The notes: generated by a model from the letters alone, not told the origin. A stretch of 42,117 nucleotides of DNA from DATJFQ01 sp035495555 (GCA_035495555.1 DATJFQ010000057.1:1-42117), one strand, 5' to 3'; positions 15,653 to 27,223 are shown, counted from the first letter of the stretch. A program made the numbers and translations.

Positions 15653-17842
15653 TTGACTCGAGACGCCTCGAACGCCTACGTTCCGCCGCCTGCCTTCGGC
15701 CCGTTTCGGGTTCTGCATCAGGTTGGCGTGGGTGCACTCGGTCCCGTCTTCCGGACATACGAACCAACCCGCGACCGCCTTGTCGCCGTCAAGGTCTTCA
15801 GGCTCGACATCGTTCCTGAACAGGCGCGCGCGCTCGCGGACTCGCTGAGCCGCGCCAGCGAAGCCGGACTGTTTCATCCATCGATTGTCGAACCGATCGC
15901 GTCAGGCATCGAAGGCAGCGTTGCCTACCGAGCGGAGGAGTACGTCGCCGCCGAATCGCTCGACGTTGCGATGCGCCACTACGCGCCGGCGCCCGTCGAG
16001 AAGGCGCTCCCGTTTGTGACGCAGCTTGCCGGCGCGATCGATTTCGCCCGCGCGGTCGGGATCGGGCACGGCGGGCTGCATCCGCGCGACATCTTTCTTA
16101 CGCCGGACGAAGCGCGCGCGACCGGGTTTGGCGTCGTCGAGGCGCTCGAGCAGTCGGGCATCCGCGCGCCGGTGCGTCGTCCATACAGCGCGCCGGAACG
16201 CGTCGAAGGTCAGCCGTGGGGCGTCGCCGCGGACGTATTCGCGTTGGCAGCCATCACGTTCGAATTGCTCACCGGCCGGCAGCCCGCCGGGCCCGGCCGA
16301 GAAGCGGGCGCGCTGCCGGACATCCCGAACCGTGCATCAATTCAGGCGGTCCTCGGACGTGCGATGGATCCTGACCCCGCGCGCCGCTACGGCACCGCGC
16401 TCGCCTTTGCCGCGGCGCTCGAAGCCGCATGGCGCGGGGAAAAGATAGAGGATGCGGCCATCGCGGCGGCGCCCACCCTCGATCGCGCCGATGCTCCGGC
16501 AGGCGCTGACGCCGACCGCCGGGACGATGGCCGCGCGCAGGCACCGGAGTCGGCCTTGCCGCTCGCGTCCCCGGGCGCAGCCGCGGACCCGCACGCACCC
16601 GAGTCCGACCAGCACGTCTCAGAGATCGAGCCGACATTGTTCGATCGACACGATGACCTGGCTCACGAAGACGACGCCACCCTGCATCATCCTGCGTCCG
16701 CGTTCGAACCTACGGTGCCGCTGGCTGTAACACGAGAGCCCGAGCCGCATATCGCCGACTCGATGCCGCTGACCCGCGACGTTCCAGCGGAGGACGAGGA
16801 TGACGATGCAGCGACGTTGGCGCTGCACGCGCACCACCACGAGCCCCAACGGTTCAGCGAATTTGTCGACGAACAGGAAGCTGAAGGTGACGCGCGGCGG
16901 CCGCTCGAAGCGGAAGGGGAAAGCGAACCCGCGTTCAGTCGCGACGCGGCGGCGGCGATCACGGGCAGCGAGCGGGCACCGGCGTTCGGCGCGATTGACG
17001 AGGAACCGAGCGGTCGAGGTTTTGCGTCCTATCTGGCAGTCGCAGTCTTCGGCCTGATCCTCGGATTCGGCGCGGCTTATTTCATGTGGGGCCGCAACAG
17101 CGTGCCGGCGGCTGAGAGCGCCGTCGCGTCGAATCCCGCGCCTTCGCCGACGACCGAGACGCCGGCGTCACCGGGCCCGGAGCCACAAACACCCTCGCCG
17201 GCAGCGACCGCGCCGAAGTCGAGCGGCGGCGGGTCTGCCGCGCAGCCATCGGCGGGTGTGCCGCCCGCGCCGGCCGCGGTGCCGGAGACGGTGCTGTCGT
17301 CACGCGCTAATCCGTCCGGGCGTCCGTCGACGCCTGCGGCGGCTACGCGGGGCCAAATCACGGTTAAGTCGACGCCGTCGAAAGCGGGCGTGACGGTGAA
17401 CGGGAAATGGCGCGGACGCACGCCGCTGACGCTGGATTCGCTGCCGTTCGGCAATTACGTCGTGCGCGTCGTCGAGCCCGATTACAAGACGGCGCGAGAA
17501 GAATTCGCCCTCAACGCGCAGAGTCCCTCGCGCGCGCTGAATGTACATCTCGAAAGCGCCAAACCCGCCGCGGCGCCTGCGCGGCGTGCGCCGGTGGAAC
17601 GTGCGGCACCGACCCCGGTGACCTTCACGGGCACGCTGTTCGTCGATTCGCATCCGCAGGGAGCGACCGTCGTCATCGACGGCAAGCCGATGGGGAAGAC
17701 GCCGCTGCGCCTGAACGACGTGCGCATCGGCACGCACGTCGTGCGCCTGGAGCTGACGCGGCACCGTCCCTGGTATTCGACCGCCCGCGTGGTCGCGGGA
17801 CAGGAAGTCAGGGTCGCCGGGTCGCTCGAGGAAATTCAGTGA
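15653..17842 (+). CDS. Membrane-anchored pseudokinase with two C-terminal PEGA domains
   Basis: This 729-residue protein has an N-terminal Ser/Thr-kinase fold (residues 15-270): a Gly-rich loop VGVGALGPVF, the VAVK lysine (K47) and SAPE (179-182). The catalytic HRD aspartate is absent (HGGLHPRD at 139-146 replaces HRDLKPEN) and the DFG aspartate is Gly (GFG, 158-160). It should therefore be a pseudokinase. An acidic low-complexity linker (about 275-455), one membrane helix (458-479) and a Pro/Ala-rich spacer follow. Two PEGA domains lie at about 567-628 and 660-729 (GVTVNGKWRGRTPLTL; GATVVIDGKPMGKTPLRL). The fold should face the cytoplasm and the PEGA domains the periplasm. It starts with TTG and ends one base before carA, so cotranscription is likely. 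Confidence 0.85.
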   Translation: MTRDASNAYVPPPAFGPFRVLHQVGVGALGPVFRTYEPTRDRLVAVKVFRLDIVPEQARALADSLSRASEAGLFHPSIVEPIASGIEGSVAYRAEEYVAAESLDVAMRHYAPAPVEKALPFVTQLAGAIDFARAVGIGHGGLHPRDIFLTPDEARATGFGVVEALEQSGIRAPVRRPYSAPERVEGQPWGVAADVFALAAITFELLTGRQPAGPGREAGALPDIPNRASIQAVLGRAMDPDPARRYGTALAFAAALEAAWRGEKIEDAAIAAAPTLDRADAPAGADADRRDDGRAQAPESALPLASPGAAADPHAPESDQHVSEIEPTLFDRHDDLAHEDDATLHHPASAFEPTVPLAVTREPEPHIADSMPLTRDVPAEDEDDDAATLALHAHHHEPQRFSEFVDEQEAEGDARRPLEAEGESEPAFSRDAAAAITGSERAPAFGAIDEEPSGRGFASYLAVAVFGLILGFGAAYFMWGRNSVPAAESAVASNPAPSPTTETPASPGPEPQTPSPAATAPKSSGGGSAAQPSAGVPPAPAAVPETVLSSRANPSGRPSTPAAATRGQITVKSTPSKAGVTVNGKWRGRTPLTLDSLPFGNYVVRVVEPDYKTAREEFALNAQSPSRALNVHLESAKPAAAPARRAPVERAAPTPVTFTGTLFVDSHPQGATVVIDGKPMGKTPLRLNDVRIGTHVVRLELTRHRPWYSTARVVAGQEVRVAGSLEEIQ

Positions 17843-17843
17843 G

Positions 17844-18965
17844 ATGAAAGCGACACTGGCGCTCGAAAACGGGACGTGGTACGAAGGAGACGCCGCCGGC
17901 GCAGCCGGCGAAACGGGCGGCGAGGTCGTCTTCAACACCGGGATGACCGGCTATCAGGAGGTGCTCACGGACCCGTCGTATGCGGGGCAGATCGTGTGCA
18001 TGACCGCGCCGCAAATCGGCAACTACGGCATCGCGCCCGACGATGAGGAATCGCGGGGCACGCAGGTCGCCGGCTTCATCATCCGCGACGAATCGCCGAT
18101 CGCCAGCAACTGGCGCGCGGAAGGCACGATTCGCGAGTACCTCACACGAAACAACATCGTCGCGATTACCGACATCGATACGCGTGCGCTGACGCGCGTG
18201 CTGCGCTCGGCCGGCGTCATGCGCGGCATCATTGCGACCGGAGAGGTCGATCCGGCCTCGCTCGTGGAGCGCGCGCGCGGCATCGCGCCGATGGAGGGAT
18301 CGGACCTCGTGCTCGGCGTCACGTGTGCGGCGCCGTTCGACTGGACGCCGCCGCCCGGCGACGAATTCACGCCGCCGGCGCCGCACCACGCGCGGCGCAA
18401 TCTGCGCGTCGCGGCGTACGACTACGGCATGAAGTGGAACATCCTCCGGCGCTTCACCGCGTACGGCTGCGACGTTCGAGTGTTTCCTGCGGGGACGCCG
18501 GCGCAGGAACTCCTGCGAGAAGGACCCGACGGCGTATTTCTCAGCAACGGTCCTGGCGATCCGGCGGTGCTGTCCTACGCGATCGACAACGCGAAGACGC
18601 TGATCGAGTCAGAGGTGCCTGTTTTCGGCATTTGTCTCGGGCACCAGCTCCTGTCGCTCGCGATGGGCGGGTCCACCTACAAATTGAAGTTCGGCCATCG
18701 CGGAGCCAATCACCCGGTCAAGGAACTGGAGACCGGCAAGGTGGAGATCACGTCGCAGAATCACGGATTCGCCGTCGATCCGGAATCACTTCCATCCGAT
18801 GTGAAGATCACGCACCTGAATCTCTACGACGGAACCGTCGAAGGCCTGCGGCACGAGAGCAAGCCCGTCTTCTGCGTGCAATACCATCCCGAAGCCGCGC
18901 CCGGCCCCCACGACGCCGACTATTTGTTCCGCCAGTTCGTGGACGAAATGGAGCGGCGCGCGTGA
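17844..18965 (+). CDS. carA: Carbamoyl-phosphate synthase small subunit
   Basis: This 373-residue subunit is the glutaminase half of carbamoyl-phosphate synthase, supplying ammonia to CarB for pyrimidine and arginine synthesis. The N-terminal CPSase small-chain domain contains VVFNTGMTGYQEVLTDPSYAGQ. The C-terminal class I glutamine amidotransferase has the nucleophile in GICLGHQ (C264) and the His-Glu pair in YHPEA (H348, E350). The start is ATG at 17844, one base after the previous stop, with a GAGGA stretch about 11 bases upstream. carB follows after 70 bases. Confidence 0.98.
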   Translation: MKATLALENGTWYEGDAAGAAGETGGEVVFNTGMTGYQEVLTDPSYAGQIVCMTAPQIGNYGIAPDDEESRGTQVAGFIIRDESPIASNWRAEGTIREYLTRNNIVAITDIDTRALTRVLRSAGVMRGIIATGEVDPASLVERARGIAPMEGSDLVLGVTCAAPFDWTPPPGDEFTPPAPHHARRNLRVAAYDYGMKWNILRRFTAYGCDVRVFPAGTPAQELLREGPDGVFLSNGPGDPAVLSYAIDNAKTLIESEVPVFGICLGHQLLSLAMGGSTYKLKFGHRGANHPVKELETGKVEITSQNHGFAVDPESLPSDVKITHLNLYDGTVEGLRHESKPVFCVQYHPEAAPGPHDADYLFRQFVDEMERRA

Positions 18966-19035
18966 GACCTGCGCACCGTCCCGACGCTGCGCTCCGGTCG
19001 CCGCGACGCGGCTCAAATTATGTGTCCAGCCACTG

Positions 19036-22314
<3,279 letters not shown>

Positions 22315-22333
22315 CGCAGGGCCGGTCCTTGCG
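22315..22333 (+). terminator. Hairpin directly after carB, possible terminator
   Basis: The arms CGCAGGG (22315-22321) and TCCTTGCG (22326-22333) can form a seven-pair stem including one G-T pair, with a short loop, starting at the base after the carB stop. It is not followed by a clean T-tract; a heptamer array begins immediately after it. Confidence 0.4.
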
Positions 22334-22363
22334 TAGTTGGTAGTTGCGGAGTTGCGTAGTTTT
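22334..22363. repeat. Short tandem repeat, TAGTTGS-type units
   Basis: TAGTTGG (22334-22340), TAGTTGC (22341-22347), then GGAGTTGC and GTAGTTTT follow one another with period seven to eight. The array fills the gap between the converging carB and DUF2090 genes and touches the stop codon of the latter. Confidence 0.65.
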
Positions 22364-23219
22364 ATCGCGCCTCCCGTTCAACCCACCCGTCGACAAATGC
22401 GAGGTACCGTTCGGCGATCTGCGCCGTCGCATCTGCCGCGGAGAGATCGCCCCTCAAAAATGCACTTCCCGGTTCCATGAACACGGATCGGCCGATGGCG
22501 AAGCCTGCGGTCGACTCCAGCCCCGCGGCAGCATCGAACCACGAACCGATCGCTTCCGGTCCTGCGCCTTTTCCCAGAATGAGCTGACGCGGTTCATCCC
22601 GCTCGCGAATAGCAGCGTCGATCGCGACGGCGCCGTCGCGGCTGGTCGTGCCCTCGATCTTCCAGATCGCCGGCACCAGCCCGCGGGCGTACGCGTCGCG
22701 GATCAGGCCGGCGAGCATGGCCGGCCGCCCTCGGCGTTCGAAGTCCTGTTCGTCCTCGCCGGCCTTCATGATGATGATCTCGACGAGCAGGGGAATCTTC
22801 TCGGCGCGACACCAGGCCTGCAAGTCGAGCAGCTTGTTCCACTGCTGCTCGCGGTCGGCCGGCGGCCATTCGGGCCGGTATCGGACGAGCACCTTGACGA
22901 AGCTGTTGCCGCGCGACACGGCATGAAAGGGTTCTCGCTCCCAGTGGAGCGGGAACACGCCGGCTTTCTCGACGGGCGCCCCGACCGGAATTCCGAGAGC
23001 CATCGCGCGCGCTATCGCCTCCGCCGAATACTGGTTGTCGAGCAGCAGCGCGCCATAGGTGCGCACCTGGTCCGATCGCCCGCGCGCCTGGAGAAACGCC
23101 TCCAGCACGAGCCCCTTCACCTCGGAAATCCGCTCGTGCGCGACGCCGTTCTTGTCGCACCATTCCTGCCACTGCCAGCGGTGATCGGACGCCAGCATGA
23201 AGACGCGAGAGGTGTTCAT
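22362..23219 (-). CDS. Stand-alone DUF2090 protein (IolC C-terminal-domain aldolase-like)
   Basis: This 285-residue protein matches the DUF2090 domain that is often fused to the C-terminus of IolC kinases and is thought to be the 2-deoxy-5-keto-gluconate-6-phosphate aldolase of inositol breakdown. Evidence is the N-terminal FMLASDHRWQW (compare the family's FDHR), LLVEIIIMKAGEDEQDFE, and the C-terminal TAGFAIGRSVFMEPG. It is a TIM-barrel-type fold by family. The start is ATG at 23219, since the frame further upstream lacks similarity. The neighbouring iolC, iolG and iolB support a role in inositol catabolism. Only 19 bases separate it from the divergent PfkB kinase gene, so the two must share an overlapping promoter region. 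Confidence 0.8.
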   Translation of the reverse strand: MNTSRVFMLASDHRWQWQEWCDKNGVAHERISEVKGLVLEAFLQARGRSDQVRTYGALLLDNQYSAEAIARAMALGIPVGAPVEKAGVFPLHWEREPFHAVSRGNSFVKVLVRYRPEWPPADREQQWNKLLDLQAWCRAEKIPLLVEIIIMKAGEDEQDFERRGRPAMLAGLIRDAYARGLVPAIWKIEGTTSRDGAVAIDAAIRERDEPRQLILGKGAGPEAIGSWFDAAAGLESTAGFAIGRSVFMEPGSAFLRGDLSAADATAQIAERYLAFVDGWVEREAR

Positions 23220-23225
23220 CACAGA

Positions 23226-23231
23226 TATACT
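23226..23231 (+). promoter_or_regulatory. Putative -10 for the PfkB kinase gene
   Basis: TATACT (followed by TCC) ends seven bases before the ATG at 23239. Transcription from it would start at or next to the start codon, giving a leaderless mRNA. On the opposite strand the same bases read TATATC, a possible -10 for the divergent DUF2090 gene. Confidence 0.5.
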
Positions 23232-23238
23232 TCCACAC

Positions 23239-24180
23239 ATGAGTGCAGAGGCACCCGCCGTGTTCGACGTCGTGGGAATCGGCGCCAATTCGGTCGATTA
23301 CGTGTATCGGCTGCCGGCGTATCCGGAGCGGGACGGTCCGAACGCCAAGATGCGGATCAGCAGCCACTCGCTGTGCTGCGGCGGCCAGGTTGCGACCGCG
23401 CTCTGCACGTGCGCTGCGATGGGGCTGCGCGCCAAGTACATCGGCGCGACCGGGACGGACGACAACGGCCGCCGGGTGCGCGAGGAACTGGCGCGGCACG
23501 GCATCGACATGATCGACGCGGTCATCCGCGACGTCACGAACCAGTTCGCCGTCATCATGGTCGACGAACACGCCGGCGAGCGGATCGTCCTCTGGGACCG
23601 CGCGGAAGGATTGCTGCTGCGGCCTCGCGAGGTGCCGCCGGAGGCGCTGGCGGCCGCACGCGTGGTGCACGTGGACGACGTCGATCAGGAAGCCGCGATC
23701 ATGGCCGCGGCGATCGCACGCGGCGCCGGCCGGATCGTCACGAGCGACATCGACCGCATCACCGCTCGCACCGAAGCGCTCGTCCAGTCCGTGACGATTC
23801 CCATCTTCGCCGAACACGTGCCCGCGGCGTTGACGGGTGAGACGGATTTCGAACGCGCGTTGCGCGACCTGCGGCGGTTGAACGACGGGCTGATGTGCGT
23901 GACGCTCGGGCCGCGCGGGGCCGTCGCGCTCGACGGCGACACCTTCTATCACGAGCCCGCGTTCACGGTCGACGCGGTCGATACGACCGGCGCCGGCGAC
24001 GTGTTCCGCGGCGCGTTCATCACCGCGTTGCTGCGCGGCGAGCGCGCCCGCGACGCGATCCGTTTCGCGAACGCGGCCGCGGCGATCAGTTGCACGCGGC
24101 TCGGCGCGATCAACGGCGTCCCCACGTACGATGAGGCCGCAGCGCTCGCGGATGGAAAGCCGGTGGGAACTCCGCGATAG
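23239..24180 (+). CDS. PfkB-family carbohydrate kinase
   Basis: This 313-residue ribokinase-fold sugar kinase has the N-terminal PfkB pattern VVGIGANSVDYVYRLP, a GGQVATALCTCAAMG segment and the catalytic DTTGAGDVFRGAF motif with the base at D254. Such enzymes phosphorylate sugars or sugar acids with ATP. The start is ATG at 23239, because similarity begins just after it. It is divergent from the DUF2090 gene and convergent with iolG (33-base gap). Its substrate cannot be read from the sequence. The setting suggests a sugar acid or ketose linked to inositol breakdown, and it may complement the separate IolC kinase nearby. Confidence 0.88.
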   Translation: MSAEAPAVFDVVGIGANSVDYVYRLPAYPERDGPNAKMRISSHSLCCGGQVATALCTCAAMGLRAKYIGATGTDDNGRRVREELARHGIDMIDAVIRDVTNQFAVIMVDEHAGERIVLWDRAEGLLLRPREVPPEALAAARVVHVDDVDQEAAIMAAAIARGAGRIVTSDIDRITARTEALVQSVTIPIFAEHVPAALTGETDFERALRDLRRLNDGLMCVTLGPRGAVALDGDTFYHEPAFTVDAVDTTGAGDVFRGAFITALLRGERARDAIRFANAAAAISCTRLGAINGVPTYDEAAALADGKPVGTPR

Positions 24181-24213
24181 CACACGCGCAAGGTAAGGAC
24201 CCGCGCGAGCGCG

Positions 24214-25233
24214 CTAGTGTCGGTGGCTACCCGCAGAGCGCACGTCGACCCGCTCGCCCGTGCGCTGCGCCTCGGTCGCAGCCAGCGCGACACGGAGCGC
24301 CTGGACGCCGTCGTCGATCGTGACCGGCGGGTCTCTCTGCTGAAGAACGTTCGATGCGAAGTTCTGTAGCTGCGCCGTGTAGGCGCGCTCGAACCGCTGC
24401 ATGAAATAGGGCACCGTGTCGTGCGACACGCTGTTCCTGGTCATCGTCAGCACCGGCGTCTCGCGCAGGTAGCCGATCCGGACCGTTCCTTCGGTGCCGA
24501 GCAGCTCCGTGCTGATGTCGTACCCGTAGACGCCGTTGCGCGTGAGATCGATGACGCCGAGCCTCCCGTCGACGAACGTCAGCGTGGCGATCGCGTTGTC
24601 GATATCGCCGACCGACGCGAGTTCGGGATAGGCGAGCACTCCCCCGACGGCGGAGATGCTGGCGACGTCTCCCATGAACCACCGGGCAAGATCGAAATCG
24701 TGAATGCCCATGTCCACGAGCATGCCGCCGCTGCTGGCCGGGTTGGCGTATTCAAGGCTGGGCGGGTAGGGATCCCGAGATGTCGACTTGAACACGACGG
24801 CGCGGCCGATGCGTCCCTCGTCCAGGTGACGCTTCGCGGCGACGTACCCCGGATCGAAGCGCCGCATGAAGCCCATTTGGAAGAACGAGCCGCCGCGCTC
24901 GACGGCTGACTGCATCTGCTCGCAGTCCTCCAGCGACAGCGCGAGCGGCTTCTCGCAAAAGGCCGGCTTGCGTGCGGCTGCCGCCGCGATCACGAGATCC
25001 TTGTGTGTGTGCGTCGGGCTGACGATGACGACGGCATCGATCGAGGGGTCGTGAAAGAGGTCGCCGGCGTCAGCAACAGCCCGCGTGCCGAATTCGGCGG
25101 CGGCGTCCCGGGCAACGTCCGGATTCGAATCCGCGATCGCCGCGAGGCGCGTTTCCGCGATTCGGGAAGAGAGATCGCGCGCGTAGATCCGTCCAAGCCG
25201 TCCGCATCCGATGAGTCCGACGGTGAGCTTCAT
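24214..25233 (-). CDS. iolG: Inositol 2-dehydrogenase (Gfo/Idh/MocA family)
   Basis: This 339-residue NAD(P)-dependent oxidoreductase is predicted to oxidise myo-inositol to scyllo-inosose, the first step of inositol catabolism. The Rossmann motif GLIGCGRLG is at the N-terminus. The EKP motif (94-96) carries the catalytic lysine. LVDMGIHDFDLARWF supplies the Asp-His pair (D174, H178) and is typical of IolG-like members. It lies 16 bases downstream of iolC on the same strand, so iolC-iolG are probably cotranscribed. GGAGGT abuts the ATG at 25233, closer than an ideal ribosome site. Assignment to inositol rather than another polyol rests on the neighbouring iolC and iolB. Confidence 0.83.
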   Translation of the reverse strand: MKLTVGLIGCGRLGRIYARDLSSRIAETRLAAIADSNPDVARDAAAEFGTRAVADAGDLFHDPSIDAVVIVSPTHTHKDLVIAAAAARKPAFCEKPLALSLEDCEQMQSAVERGGSFFQMGFMRRFDPGYVAAKRHLDEGRIGRAVVFKSTSRDPYPPSLEYANPASSGGMLVDMGIHDFDLARWFMGDVASISAVGGVLAYPELASVGDIDNAIATLTFVDGRLGVIDLTRNGVYGYDISTELLGTEGTVRIGYLRETPVLTMTRNSVSHDTVPYFMQRFERAYTAQLQNFASNVLQQRDPPVTIDDGVQALRVALAATEAQRTGERVDVRSAGSHRH

Positions 25234-25249
25234 ACCTCCCGTCTTGCGC

Positions 25250-26221
25250 TTACACCGTGAGATCGGTGGCGCGTTGCGCTGCCAGAAAGTCGCGGACCTC
25301 GGGAATGGTCGGCATGAAGTTCGCGCAGCCGTGGCGGGTGACGACGATCGCGCCCGTGGCGTTGCCCAGGCGCGCGGCCTTTTCGGGCTCCCAGCCTTGC
25401 AGGATGCCGTAAATGAAGCCGCTCGCGAAGGCGTCGCCAGCGCCGAGCACGTTCATCACCGTGATCGTGAACGGGGGGATGTCCTGCGGCGCTGTTCCGG
25501 GCCGGAAGACGCGCGCGCCGTCGCCGCCGCGCTTGAGCACCAGCAGCTCGATGCCGGTGTCCAGCATCGTCGCGCACGCCTCGTCTGTGTGCGCCTGGTT
25601 CGTCGCCGCCCGCAGTTCCTCTTCGGTGCCGATTGCGATGTGCGAAAAGCGCGCGAGCGCTCGGAGGTTGGCGCCGAAGACGTCCTCGGACGGCCACAGG
25701 CCGGGACGGTAATCGACGTCCAGGATCACGCGGACGCCGGCCGCTCGCGCCTTCTCGGCCGCATACAGCGTCGCGGTGCGGCTCGGCTCTTCGGACAGCC
25801 CCGTACCCGTGAGAAAGATCAACCGGCTCTGAAAGGCGGCCGATGCCCGAACGTGGTCGATTGTCAGTCCGATGTCGGCGCAGTTGTCGCGATAGAACGT
25901 GAGCGGGAAGCGATCCGGGGGCTGGATCGTGAGCAGCGCCGCGCTCGTCCGCCGCTCGCGGAATCGCGGCACCGCCGAGACATCGACGCCCTCCTGCTGG
26001 AGGAAGTGCAGCACGAAATCGCCGACCTGATCGGTGCCCACACCCGTCAGCAGTCCGCTTCGCACGCCGAGACGCCGCGTGCCGACCGCAACGTTGGTCG
26101 GGCATCCGCCGACGTACGCGTCGAAGCTTTTCACGGACGTGATGGGCGCGCCCACTTCGTGCGCGTAGAGATCGATCGAACTGCGCCCCATGCACAGCAG
26201 ATCGAGCGATGTCGTCGCCAT
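25250..26221 (-). CDS. iolC: 5-dehydro-2-deoxygluconokinase
   Basis: This 323-residue PfkB kinase phosphorylates 5-dehydro-2-deoxygluconate in the inositol pathway. Typical IolC features are LDLLCMGRSSIDLYAHEVGA near the N-terminus, FDAYVGGCPTNVAVGTRRLG, TFYRDNCADIGL and the catalytic NVLGAGDAFASGF with D263. It lacks the DUF2090 domain that many IolC proteins carry, and a separate DUF2090 gene occurs at 22362-23219. The start is ATG at 26221, with a TGA-TACACT extended -10 nine bases before it. It heads a two-gene unit with iolG and is divergent from iolB. Confidence 0.92.
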   Translation of the reverse strand: MATTSLDLLCMGRSSIDLYAHEVGAPITSVKSFDAYVGGCPTNVAVGTRRLGVRSGLLTGVGTDQVGDFVLHFLQQEGVDVSAVPRFRERRTSAALLTIQPPDRFPLTFYRDNCADIGLTIDHVRASAAFQSRLIFLTGTGLSEEPSRTATLYAAEKARAAGVRVILDVDYRPGLWPSEDVFGANLRALARFSHIAIGTEEELRAATNQAHTDEACATMLDTGIELLVLKRGGDGARVFRPGTAPQDIPPFTITVMNVLGAGDAFASGFIYGILQGWEPEKAARLGNATGAIVVTRHGCANFMPTIPEVRDFLAAQRATDLTV

Positions 26222-26230
26222 GGAAGCCGA

Positions 26231-26239
26231 AGTGTATCA
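26231..26239 (-). promoter_or_regulatory. Extended -10 of iolC
   Basis: The minus strand reads TGA-TACACT (26239-26231) followed by TCGG, nine bases before the iolC ATG. The predicted leader is at most a few bases. The block TACACTTCG recurs on the plus strand before iolB. Confidence 0.55.
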
Positions 26240-26289
26240 GCGTCGCGGAGCCGCCCGCTTATCGTCCGCGAAAAACGGTGCGCTTCGGC

Positions 26290-26298
26290 TGTTACACT
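26290..26298 (+). promoter_or_regulatory. Extended -10 of iolB
   Basis: TGT-TACACT (26290-26298) is followed by TCGCGG and then the iolB ATG at 26305, so transcription should start at the A of ATG. The TACACTTCG block is shared, in mirror orientation, with the divergent iolC promoter 55 bases away. Confidence 0.55.
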
Positions 26299-26304
26299 TC
26301 GCGG

Positions 26305-27156
26305 ATGGCGATCGAACCACTGCTCCTCAAGTCCCGGCGAATCGGCCCAGCGGAACCGGGTGTGCTCGTCGAGATCACGCGGCAACAGGCTGGCTGGGAG
26401 TACATCCATTTCACCGTCCGCCGCCTCGTCTCCGGTGCGACGTGGTACGGCAAGACGAAGGACGACGAGTGCTGCATTGTGCTGTTGAGCGGCACCTGCA
26501 CGGTGACGTGGACCGGCCATGCGCCGGTAACGCTTGGACCCCGTGCGAGCGTGTTCGCGTCGTATCCGCACGCCGTGTATCTGCCGTCGGGGCAGAGCTT
26601 CTCCGTCGAGGCGAGCGAACCAACGGATCTCGCGGAGTGCCGCGCGCCTTCCGACAAGCCGCTCTCGCCGGTCCACGTGCGGCCGCAGGACTGCGGCTAC
26701 GAGATCCGGGGCGGCGGGAATGCGACGCGACAGATCGTCGACATTCTTCCGCCCGCATTCCCCGCGGATCGTCTGCTCATCTGCGAAGTGTTCACGCCAA
26801 GCGGCAACTGGTCCAGCTATCCGCCCCACAAGCACGACGTCGACAATCCTCCGGCGGAGGTCGATCTCGAGGAGACGTACTACTACCGGATGAGCGATCC
26901 GCTCGGATACGGGTTCCAGCGGCTGTATTCGCTCGACGGGCACAGGGACGAAACCGTCCGCGTGGAGGACGGCGACCTCGTGCTGATCCGCGACGGCTAT
27001 CACCCGTTCGTCACGGCGTACGGCTACGACGCGTATTACCTGAACGTGCTCGCCGGGACGCGCCGTTCGATGGCGGCGAGCGACGATCCGCGGTACGCCC
27101 ATTTCCGGCAGTCCTGGCCGCCGCAGGACCCGAGGCTGCCTGTCGTGCCTCGGTGA
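26305..27156 (+). CDS. iolB: 5-deoxy-glucuronate isomerase
   Basis: This 283-residue cupin-fold isomerase converts 5-deoxy-glucuronate to 5-dehydro-2-deoxygluconate, the IolC substrate. The C-terminal cupin has the metal-binding pattern YPPHKHDVDN followed by EVDLEETYYYR, the hallmark of IolB. DGYHPFVTAYGYDAYYLNVLAG near the end is also typical. The start is ATG at 26305, because similarity begins at LLLKSRR and the -10-like TACACT is directly upstream. It is the only plus-strand pathway gene beside iolC-iolG. The stop codon lies in a 15-base inverted repeat. Confidence 0.95.
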   Translation: MAIEPLLLKSRRIGPAEPGVLVEITRQQAGWEYIHFTVRRLVSGATWYGKTKDDECCIVLLSGTCTVTWTGHAPVTLGPRASVFASYPHAVYLPSGQSFSVEASEPTDLAECRAPSDKPLSPVHVRPQDCGYEIRGGGNATRQIVDILPPAFPADRLLICEVFTPSGNWSSYPPHKHDVDNPPAEVDLEETYYYRMSDPLGYGFQRLYSLDGHRDETVRVEDGDLVLIRDGYHPFVTAYGYDAYYLNVLAGTRRSMAASDDPRYAHFRQSWPPQDPRLPVVPR

Positions 27157-27184
27157 ATTGCAGATTGCAGATTGCAGATTGCGG
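27157..27184 (+). repeat. Heptamer tandem repeat, ATTGCAG x3 plus ATTGCGG
   Basis: Three ATTGCAG units and one ATTGCGG make exactly four tandem heptamers. The array lies inside the hairpin described for 27152-27228. Confidence 0.85.
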
Positions 27185-27195
27185 GAATTGTGAAT

Positions 27196-27223
27196 CTGCA
27201 ATCTTCATTCTGAAATCTGCAAT
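27196..27223 (-). repeat. Inverted heptamer array, ATTGCAG-type
   Basis: Read on the minus strand from 27223 the units are ATTGCAG, ATTTCAG, AATGAAG and ATTGCAG, a diverged four-unit copy facing the array at 27157-27184. Confidence 0.7.

Noticed and set aside
27157..27223. A small CRISPR array
   Set aside because: The repeats are seven bases with no spacers, and no cas gene is near.
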